DNA of 6,261 bases, taken from NCBI GenBank assembly GCA_018065345.1, contig JAGHTM010000133.1, positions 1-6,261 on the forward strand, in the 5' to 3' direction. The notes under the pieces were generated by a model. That model ran no database searches, was not told the DNA's origin, and saw only the letters and a program-made list of their open reading frames with translations. A program made the translations under genes and the position numbers. Of this stretch, positions 1 through 4,873 are shown piece after piece (positions within the stretch are counted from its first letter, which is position 1; every line of letters begins with the position of its first letter). Origin of the DNA: Candidatus Enterousia merdequi. GTDB taxonomy: Bacteria > Pseudomonadota > Alphaproteobacteria > Rs-D84.

Positions 1-105
1 GAAGTCCTGCTGTCCGGTCACCATGGCAATATCGAACGGTGGCGGAAACAACAATCGGACGAAATAACAAAAGAACGTCGTCCGGATTTAATAAAGGAAA
101 AATAA
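1..105 (+). CDS. trmD: TrmD, tRNA (guanine-N1)-methyltransferase, C-terminal end only
   Basis: The last 34 codons of a gene that begins left of the window. TrmD is a SPOUT-family enzyme that transfers a methyl group from S-adenosylmethionine to N1 of guanine 37 in tRNAs, which prevents +1 frameshifting. The visible residues include EVLLSGHHGNIERWRKQQS, closely matching the conserved TrmD end in which LLSGHH is followed by IxxWR, and then a typical ERRPDL tail. The stop (103-105) lies one base before the rplS start, and the rplS ribosome binding site is inside this gene, so the two are surely co-transcribed as in the common rpsP-rimM-trmD-rplS operon. The first 60 bases are about 55% G+C, clearly richer than the rest of the window. 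The family call is firm; the knotted SAM-binding core is outside the window. Confidence 0.93.
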   Translation, partial: EVLLSGHHGNIERWRKQQSDEITKERRPDLIKEK

Positions 106-106
106 A

Positions 107-493
107 ATGAGCATTATTAAAAAAATTGAACAAGAACAAATTGCAAAATTAAAAAGCAACAAAGTTATCCCTGAATTCAAAGCTGGTGATACTGTAAAAG
201 TTCATGTAAAAATTAAAGATGGTGAAAAATTCCGTATCCAATTATTTGAAGGTGTAGTTATTGCACGTGATGGCGGAAACGGAAACAATGCTTCTTTCAC
301 AGTACGTCGTGAATCTTATGGCGTAGGTGTAGAACGTAAATTCCCATTATATACTCCAGCAATCGAAAAGATTGAAAAAGTACGCACAGGTAAAGTCCGT
401 CGTTCTAAATTATTCTTCTTGCGCGGTTTGTCTGGTAAGAAAGCTCGTATCGTTGAAGATTTGTCTGCAAGCAAAACAAGTGAAGACAAATAA
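107..493 (+). CDS. rplS: 50S ribosomal protein L19
   Basis: L19 sits at the 30S-50S interface of the ribosome and takes part in an intersubunit bridge. The 128-aa product matches the family from end to end. Residues 24-37 (FKAGDTVKVHVKIK) are the conserved opening of the barrel, RIQLFEGVVIARDGG (43-57) is the most diagnostic stretch, and SYGVGVERKFPLYTP (70-84) and GKVRRSKLFFLRGLSGKKARI (95-115) complete it. The length is normal for bacteria, with a short charged tail. The start is set by AAAGGA at 93-98, 8 nt upstream of the ATG. It follows trmD after a single base, so it is translated from the same message. Arginine is mostly encoded by CGT, as expected for a highly expressed gene in an AT-rich genome. 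Confidence 0.98.
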   Translation: MSIIKKIEQEQIAKLKSNKVIPEFKAGDTVKVHVKIKDGEKFRIQLFEGVVIARDGGNGNNASFTVRRESYGVGVERKFPLYTPAIEKIEKVRTGKVRRSKLFFLRGLSGKKARIVEDLSASKTSEDK

Positions 494-516
494 TATCTTT
501 AACTTATTATAAACAA

Positions 517-569
517 AGGGGTGTGAAAATGAACATTACAAAATTGTGTTGTTTGTTTATAACACCCCT
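517..569 (+). promoter_or_regulatory. Inverted repeat enclosing the start of the DUF2155 gene and covering its Shine-Dalgarno
   Basis: AGGGGTGT at 517-524 is exactly complementary to ACACCCCT at 562-569. The 5' arm contains the G-run (518-521) that serves as Shine-Dalgarno for the ATG at 529, so pairing would hide it. The start codon lies in the 37-nt loop, which holds a weak inner AACA/TGTT pairing (532-535 with 547-550). The 3' arm is followed by ATTTTTGTTGTTT (570-582), so the structure also resembles an intrinsic terminator located 24-76 nt after rplS. The repeat is seen directly. A role as translational switch, attenuator or rplS terminator is inference, and the long loop makes it less stable than a classical terminator. 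Confidence 0.4.
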
Positions 570-888
570 ATTTTTGTTGTTTAATTCGTCTGCTTTTGCA
601 TATATTGAACAAGACACGGCGATACTTCGTGTTATGAACAAAGCCGCAGGAAAAACACAAAAAATTTCTGTGCAGGTGAACAAAACTTTACAACAAGACG
701 GTTTAATAATAACTGTTAGAAACTGTAAAAAATCAGACCCTTTTGACGCAGAAAATTTCTTCGCATTTGTGGAAATATATACAAAAACAGAAGAACGCAT
801 TTTTAGTGGTTGGATGAACAGAAATGAACCTGGTCAAACCCCTTTACAACACGACGCTTATGATGTTTGGTTAGAAAACTGCAAGTAA
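529..888 (+). CDS. Secreted DUF2155 domain protein
   Basis: A 119-aa exported protein of the DUF2155 family, widespread in Alphaproteobacteria and of unknown function. Residues 1-24 form a signal peptide: hydrophobic core LCCLFITPLFLLF, then SSAFA with probable cleavage before Tyr25. The mature domain shows the family's landmarks: TAILRVMNKAAGKT (30-43), ITVRNCKK (61-68), FSGWM (92-96) and YDVWLENCK (111-119). Cys66 and Cys118 are conserved in position and may form a periplasmic disulfide. I chose ATG 529 over an in-frame GTG at 523, because the Shine-Dalgarno AAAGGGG (515-521) sits 7 nt before the ATG but only 1 nt before the GTG. The ribosome binding site lies in the arm of an inverted repeat. 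It is the first of three consecutive envelope genes; the next start is 5 nt after its stop. Confidence 0.85.
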   Translation: MNITKLCCLFITPLFLLFNSSAFAYIEQDTAILRVMNKAAGKTQKISVQVNKTLQQDGLIITVRNCKKSDPFDAENFFAFVEIYTKTEERIFSGWMNRNEPGQTPLQHDAYDVWLENCK

Positions 889-893
889 AAAAT

Positions 894-1226
894 ATGACAA
901 AGAAAACTAAAATTCAAATTATCAAAACTTTTATAAAAATATCCATAGTTGTATTTGTATTGCTTGTTTTTATTGTTTTGGGATTATTTGTTAAACCTCA
1001 ACAACATTTTGAAGATTACAATATGAAAAAATGGTCTGAAATAACACCTGAACAACAACTAGATATTATAACGAACATAACAAACGCCACAGAAAATACA
1101 GATGTAATGATAGCTTGTGTTTCTAAAATCGCCAGATTACCAGATTCAGAAGACATGCAAATACGCGATGCTGTTGCTTTGTGTTATACTGGAATTAAAT
1201 TAAATGTTGAAACAGAAAACAAATAA
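894..1226 (+). CDS. Hypothetical single-pass membrane protein
   Basis: I do not recognise this 110-aa protein. It has a basic N-terminus (MTKKTKIQIIKTFIK), one strong membrane segment at about residues 16-33 (ISIVVFVLLVFIVLGLFV), and a soluble C-terminal part of about 75 residues. The positive-inside rule puts that part in the periplasm. It looks helical and contains two cysteines (Cys75, Cys97) bracketing LPDSEDMQIRDAVAL. The segment is followed by charged residues rather than a cleavage motif, so it is more likely an anchor than a signal peptide. I start it at ATG 894; an in-frame TTG at 867 would add nine residues and overlap DUF2155 by 22 nt, without a better ribosome binding site. No clear Shine-Dalgarno precedes the ATG, so translation probably depends on the upstream gene. 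Its 3' end overlaps the next gene by 23 nt. Confidence 0.7.
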   Translation: MTKKTKIQIIKTFIKISIVVFVLLVFIVLGLFVKPQQHFEDYNMKKWSEITPEQQLDIITNITNATENTDVMIACVSKIARLPDSEDMQIRDAVALCYTGIKLNVETENK

Positions 1227-1914
1227 AGTTTTACGTTTATTATTTGTTGTGTGTTTGTTGTACGGATGCGCGCATAACAATCATTATATTGGTGAAGAAT
1301 ATTTGGGCAAAAAATATATTTCAAGCCCTCTTGGTGAAGAAAAAGCACCAGATATTGATCCTTTAATTCGTTTTGATGCTTTTGATTGCACTACTTTTGT
1401 AGAAACTGCTTTGGCACAAGGCGACAAGAACAAATTAAACTCTATTCGTTATAAAAACGGACAAATAGATTTTATCTATCGTAATCATTTTACAGAAACA
1501 GATTGGTTGCAAAACAACAAAGATATTGTTAAAAATGTAAGTGCTTTATACGGTAAAACATCTGTGCGTCATGTAAATATAGATAAAAAGAATTGGTTTA
1601 AAAAGAATCATAATATTGATACAAACTTTGAAAAACAATCAACAGATATTGAATACATACCATATACAAACATATCAAAAATAAATACACAAAAACCTTT
1701 GATAATATTATTTATTCATGATGGCGACGGTTTTTATGATAAAATAGGAACTGATTTGGCTGTAACACATATGGGATTTTTATTACCTGGTGGTATATTA
1801 CGACATGCTTCAAGTCAACAAGGCATTGTTACAGATACAAATTTTGAACAATATATTGCAAATCGTAAAAAGAACAGTCATAATCTTGGTATAGCATTGG
1901 TAGAAATAAAATGA
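1204..1914 (+). CDS. DUF1460 (NlpC/P60-type amidase-like) lipoprotein
   Basis: A 236-aa predicted lipoprotein with a DUF1460 domain, a papain-fold group described as N-acetylmuramoyl-L-alanine amidases acting on cell-wall muropeptides. The N-terminus has basic residues, a hydrophobic stretch (LRLLFVVCLLYG) and a lipobox-like LYGC, giving a lipidated Cys22; Tyr at -2 is unusual for a lipobox. The catalytic cysteine should be Cys62 in FDAFDCTTFVE (58-67). Other family landmarks are YRNHF (92-96), THMGF (188-192) with the likely catalytic His189, and LRHASS (199-204). The C-terminus ends with the expected GIALVEIK strand. The start overlaps the previous gene by 23 nt and is preceded by a weak GGA at 1191-1193. 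The TGA stop overlaps the tsaD start as ATGA. The family call rests on remembered motifs; substrate specificity is not visible from sequence. Confidence 0.82.
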   Translation: MLKQKTNKVLRLLFVVCLLYGCAHNNHYIGEEYLGKKYISSPLGEEKAPDIDPLIRFDAFDCTTFVETALAQGDKNKLNSIRYKNGQIDFIYRNHFTETDWLQNNKDIVKNVSALYGKTSVRHVNIDKKNWFKKNHNIDTNFEKQSTDIEYIPYTNISKINTQKPLIILFIHDGDGFYDKIGTDLAVTHMGFLLPGGILRHASSQQGIVTDTNFEQYIANRKKNSHNLGIALVEIK

Positions 1915-3035
1915 ACGAAGAAAAATTGATTATCACAAATATGGGCGCAAGTACAGAAAATAAACATTCTGACAAGCCAACATTATGTCTTGGCATAGAA
2001 TCTTCTTGTGATGAAACAAGTGCTGCTATTGTTGATAGCGATAAAAACATATTGGCACACATAATATATTCTCAGATTCCAGAACATCAAAAATATGGTG
2101 GTGTTGTTCCCGAATTGGCTGCGCGCGCACATATATTGGCTATTGACGAAGTTATTAAATTGACATTGCAAAACGCAAACAAAACTATAAACGACATAGA
2201 CGTTATTGCTGCTACTGCTGGCCCTGGATTGATTGGTGGGGTTTTAGTTGGTTGGATGGCTGCAACGGGCATTGCAAAAGCAACAAACAAACCATTGGTT
2301 GCTGTAAATCATCTTGAAGGGCATGCACTGGTTCCACGTCTTAAAGCAACTTCTGCAAGCGATTCTAAAGTAAATATCGATGTGGATTTTCCGTATTTGT
2401 TGATGTTGGCTTCTGGTGGTCATTGTCAGATTCTGTTAGCAAAAAATGTTGGCGAATATGAACTTATCGGTCAAACTTTGGATGATAGTGCCGGCGAAGC
2501 ATTTGATAAAATCTCTAAAATGCTTGGACTTGGGTATCCTGGTGGACCAATAGTTGATAAACGTGCACAAAACGGCAATTCAAAAAGATTTCGTTTTCCA
2601 CGTCCTTTGTGTGATAAACCTGGATGCGATTTCTCTTTTTCGGGCATTAAAACAGCCGCAAGAATGTTGCTTGATAAAACAGAAGAATCTTTGCGCGATG
2701 AAACCTTTATAAATGATTTCTGCGCGTCTTTCCAAGCATCCGTCGTAGATTGTATTATAAATCGTTTATCAAACGCTTTGAAAGACGAACGCGTAATAAA
2801 AGCAAATCCAAAAACTTTAGTAGTAGCTGGCGGTGTCGCAAAAAACAGTGCCATACGAAGTGCTATGGAAAAGTTAGCAATTAAATTTAATATGCAATTT
2901 GCTGCCCCACCTATGAGTTTATGTACTGATAATGGTGCCATGATTGCATGGGCTGGTTTAGAAAATTATCGCAAAGGTAATATTGTTAAAGAACCAATAG
3001 CACCTCGTCCACGTTGGCCTTTGACTGAATTGTAA
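1911..3035 (+). CDS. tsaD: TsaD, tRNA N6-adenosine threonylcarbamoyltransferase
   Basis: TsaD transfers the threonylcarbamoyl group from TC-AMP to adenosine 37 of ANN-decoding tRNAs, working in the cytoplasm with TsaB and TsaE. The 374-aa product has the complete ASKHA-fold signature set: LGIESSCDETSAAI (27-40), YGGVVPELAARAH (62-74), the metal-binding NHLEGH with His134 and His138, LASGGHCQ (166-173), DDSAGEAFDK (191-200), FSFSGIKTAA (241-250), VVAGGVAKNSAIR (304-316) and CTDNGAMIAWAG (338-349), where Asp340 is the third metal ligand. About 24 residues precede the first conserved strand, longer than usual. A second ATG at 1941 would remove ten of these, but 1911 overlaps the upstream stop as ATGA, which favours coupled translation from there. 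No TsaB or TsaE gene is in the window. The protein looks fully functional. Confidence 0.97.
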   Translation: MNEEKLIITNMGASTENKHSDKPTLCLGIESSCDETSAAIVDSDKNILAHIIYSQIPEHQKYGGVVPELAARAHILAIDEVIKLTLQNANKTINDIDVIAATAGPGLIGGVLVGWMAATGIAKATNKPLVAVNHLEGHALVPRLKATSASDSKVNIDVDFPYLLMLASGGHCQILLAKNVGEYELIGQTLDDSAGEAFDKISKMLGLGYPGGPIVDKRAQNGNSKRFRFPRPLCDKPGCDFSFSGIKTAARMLLDKTEESLRDETFINDFCASFQASVVDCIINRLSNALKDERVIKANPKTLVVAGGVAKNSAIRSAMEKLAIKFNMQFAAPPMSLCTDNGAMIAWAGLENYRKGNIVKEPIAPRPRWPLTEL

Positions 3036-3039
3036 AAAG

Positions 3040-3067
3040 TTGATTTTATCGTTATTTGTGATATAAT
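3040..3067 (+). promoter_or_regulatory. Strong sigma70-type promoter for the 172-aa gene, predicting a leaderless transcript
   Basis: TTGATT (3040-3045) serves as -35 and a perfect TATAAT (3062-3067) as -10, separated by 16 bp. A TG one base upstream of the -10 (3059-3060) makes it an extended -10. Transcription would be expected to begin about 7 nt after the -10, near 3074, and the ATG is at 3075. No Shine-Dalgarno precedes that ATG. It is the best promoter match I see in the window and lies in the only intergenic gap with room for one. Motifs and spacing are observed; the start point is inferred. Confidence 0.7.
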
Positions 3068-3073
3068 TATCAC
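3058..3073. promoter_or_regulatory. Inverted repeat GTGATA-TAAT-TATCAC over the -10, candidate operator
   Basis: Two perfectly complementary 6-bp half-sites (3058-3063 and 3068-3073) flank a 4-bp centre and entirely cover the -10 box, ending two bases before the start codon. A dimeric repressor bound here would block the promoter. It resembles a TGTGA...TCAC site of the Crp/Fnr type, but with 8 rather than 6 bases between those pentamers, so I do not assign a regulator. Part of the match comes from the AT-rich -10 itself, so chance is possible. No T-run follows it, which argues against a tsaD terminator. Confidence 0.4.
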
Positions 3074-3074
3074 T

Positions 3075-3593
3075 ATGATAAAAACACCAGAACAAAAACA
3101 ATTTTATGAACAAGCAACCAAAAATATTTTGGCTCGGGTTAACGCGTTAAATTTACCTAAAGACCAAAAACAAAAGGCTGTTCATTTTGTTACATTGTTT
3201 CGCGAAGCTTTCACAAAAGAAGAAGTTAAAAAAGCCACATTTACAGATAAAGATAATCAGATGTGGGACTTGGGTTATGATTCCGGTGGTTTTTGCCGTG
3301 TAGCAAGTATTACTTTTGTAATTGTTATGGGAAATATATCTGATTGGCAATTAATGGCCATAGACAGAGAACAATGGGAAGGCGATATGAGTCACCATTG
3401 GTTAAAACATAAACCAAGTGGCAAAGTTCTTGATATTACATATGATCAATTTGCCATAGACGGTTTTACTGTGCCTTATAATCTTGGGCAAAAAGCAGCG
3501 TATAATTTATCTTTACAAGACGAAACTCATAAATTTGCTAAATCCATAGGTATCGATTTGTTAAAAGAACTGATGCGCACCAAAGACAAATAA
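3075..3593 (+). CDS. Hypothetical protein with a possible papain-like Cys-His-Asp arrangement
   Basis: I do not recognise a named family for this 172-aa protein. It has no signal peptide or membrane segment and should be cytoplasmic unless exported by a dedicated system. An N-terminal helical, lysine-rich part (1-55) leads to MWDLGYDSGGFCRVASITFVI (63-83), where Cys74 begins a hydrophobic helix-like stretch, as the nucleophile does in papain-fold enzymes. Then come SHHWLKH (106-112) and GKVLDITYDQF (116-126), the histidine/aspartate pattern of transglutaminase-like and related cysteine hydrolases. I infer a Cys74-His108(or 107)-Asp120 triad; activity is not shown. The gene has its own promoter, with an inverted repeat over the -10, and an ATG with no Shine-Dalgarno, so the message is probably leaderless. 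It begins 39 nt after tsaD and ends 23 nt before xseA. Confidence 0.72.
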   Translation: MIKTPEQKQFYEQATKNILARVNALNLPKDQKQKAVHFVTLFREAFTKEEVKKATFTDKDNQMWDLGYDSGGFCRVASITFVIVMGNISDWQLMAIDREQWEGDMSHHWLKHKPSGKVLDITYDQFAIDGFTVPYNLGQKAAYNLSLQDETHKFAKSIGIDLLKELMRTKDK

Positions 3594-3616
3594 AAAAACA
3601 AACAAAGAATTACAAT

Positions 3617-4849
3617 ATGTTACCAAAACCAGAACCTTTTGTTAAACCAGATATGATTTTTAGTGTGAGCGACGCATCAAACTTGCTTAAAAACGTTGTA
3701 GAAACTGCTTTTCCTGAAATTCGTGTTCGCGGAGAATTATCACAAATAACACGCGCGTCTTCTGGACATATGTATATGACAATAAAAGATTCAAACGCGG
3801 CTATAAACGCTATCATTTGGCGTGGAACACCTGTGAATTTCAAACTTGAAGATGGATTAGAAGTTATAATAACAGGTCGTTTTACAACATACCCTGCACG
3901 CAGTAATTATCAAATAATCATCAATTCTATTGAAATGGCTGGTGTTGGTGCAATTCTTAAAATGTTAGAAGAACGAAAACAAAAACTTTCTGCCGAAGGG
4001 TTGTTTGATGCATCACGCAAAAAAACTTTACCAAGATTCCCACAAACTATTGGTGTAGTAACAAGTCCAACTGGTGCAGCCTTCCAAGATATACAAAATA
4101 GATTACGCGAAAGATTTCCTGTTCACGTATTACTGTATCCTGCTACTGTTCAAGGAACAACTGCCGCTACAGAAGTTGCTGCGGGCATTGAATATTTTAA
4201 TCGTATGAATAACGTTGATGTTATTATTGTTGCTCGTGGCGGTGGTGCATTAGAAGACTTGTTACCTTTCAGCGAAGAAATCGTTGTTCGTGCCGCTGCA
4301 AACAGTCATATACCTTTGATTTCTGGGGTTGGACATGAACCAGACTGGATGCTTATAGACTTTGCTGCAGACGTGCGCGCACCTACCCCAACCGGCGCTG
4401 CTGAAATGGTAGTTCCAACAAAAATATCTTTGATTCAAGAACTTGATAATTTATCACATCGTTTGAATACTGCTTTTACAACACAAATCGTTAACCTGAA
4501 ACGTGGGTTATCCAGTATAAACATTAAAAGCCCAAAACAGATTTTGATGGAACAATCTCAAAAATTGGACGATTTAACAAAAACTATGAATATTATAATC
4601 GATAATAAAATACAATATGTTCATCAAAAAATCGAATTGGTTTCGCGTTTTCCGACAATTTTAAGCAATCGTTTATCCATATTAAAACAATCTGTAAATC
4701 ACATGGAACAAATGCTAAATTCATTGTCTTATAAAAACGTTTTACAACGCGGATACGCTATTGTTCGCGACAAAAATAACAAAATAATAAGCACAACCAA
4801 TGAAATCCCTGCAAGCATTGAATTAGCAAGTGGAATAATAAAATTGTAA
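3617..4849 (+). CDS. xseA: Exodeoxyribonuclease VII large subunit
   Basis: XseA is the catalytic subunit of exonuclease VII, which degrades single-stranded DNA from both ends to oligonucleotides in complex with several XseB subunits. The 410-aa product has the normal plan: an N-terminal OB-fold for ssDNA (about 14-108: FSVSDASNLLK, VRGELSQITRASSGHMYMTIKD), a catalytic domain (about 125-265) with PQTIGVVTSPTGAAFQDI (142-159), VARGGGALEDLLPFSEE (205-221) and SGVGHEPDW...DVRAPTPTGAAE (236-263), a long helical coiled-coil region (about 270-375), and the terminal LQRGYAIVRD (376-385). Pro242 in HEPD replaces the Thr of the usual HETD. The ATG at 3617 has only a weak AAAGA (3604-3608) upstream; Met13 (3653) is possible but sits just before the conserved FSVS. 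No xseB is visible. It converges on recN. Confidence 0.96.
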   Translation: MLPKPEPFVKPDMIFSVSDASNLLKNVVETAFPEIRVRGELSQITRASSGHMYMTIKDSNAAINAIIWRGTPVNFKLEDGLEVIITGRFTTYPARSNYQIIINSIEMAGVGAILKMLEERKQKLSAEGLFDASRKKTLPRFPQTIGVVTSPTGAAFQDIQNRLRERFPVHVLLYPATVQGTTAATEVAAGIEYFNRMNNVDVIIVARGGGALEDLLPFSEEIVVRAAANSHIPLISGVGHEPDWMLIDFAADVRAPTPTGAAEMVVPTKISLIQELDNLSHRLNTAFTTQIVNLKRGLSSINIKSPKQILMEQSQKLDDLTKTMNIIIDNKIQYVHQKIELVSRFPTILSNRLSILKQSVNHMEQMLNSLSYKNVLQRGYAIVRDKNNKIISTTNEIPASIELASGIIKL

Positions 4850-4850
4850 T

Positions 4851-4873
4851 TTTAATCTTTGATTAAATTTTTT
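4851..4873 (+). terminator. Weak intrinsic-terminator-like hairpin after xseA
   Basis: TTTAATC (4851-4857) and GATTAAA (4861-4867) can pair around a TTT loop, and six T's follow (4868-4873). It starts two bases after the xseA stop and overlaps the last codons of recN on the other strand. On the minus strand no T-run follows, so it would act only on the xseA transcript. The stem has a single G-C pair, so it would be inefficient and could be an accident of AT-rich sequence. Confidence 0.3.

Noticed and set aside
505..510. TATTAT between rplS and the DUF2155 gene as a -10 box
   Set aside because: There is no -35 match at 16-18 bp and no extended -10. Such hexamers are common in AT-rich sequence.
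2471..2941. Long open frame on the minus strand opposite tsaD (156 codons)
   Set aside because: It lies wholly antisense to a highly conserved gene and its translation shows no domain. The same applies to the other antisense frames opposite the DUF2155 gene, tsaD, the 172-aa gene, xseA and recN.
3139..3150. 12-bp palindrome TTAACGCGTTAA inside the 172-aa gene
   Set aside because: A palindrome of this length is expected about once or twice by chance in 6 kb, and it is ordinary coding sequence (V-N-A-L).
3611..3616. TACAAT directly before the xseA ATG as a -10 box
   Set aside because: It would start transcription inside xseA, beyond the chosen ATG, and no -35 is visible at the right distance.
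4373..4382. GTGCGCGCAC palindrome, with similar GCGCGC-type runs near 1266-1275, 2120-2129 and 3750-3757
   Set aside because: They encode unrelated segments (VRAP in XseA, CAH in the lipoprotein, AARAH in TsaD, TRAS in XseA) and share no wider context, so I do not treat them as a repeat family.
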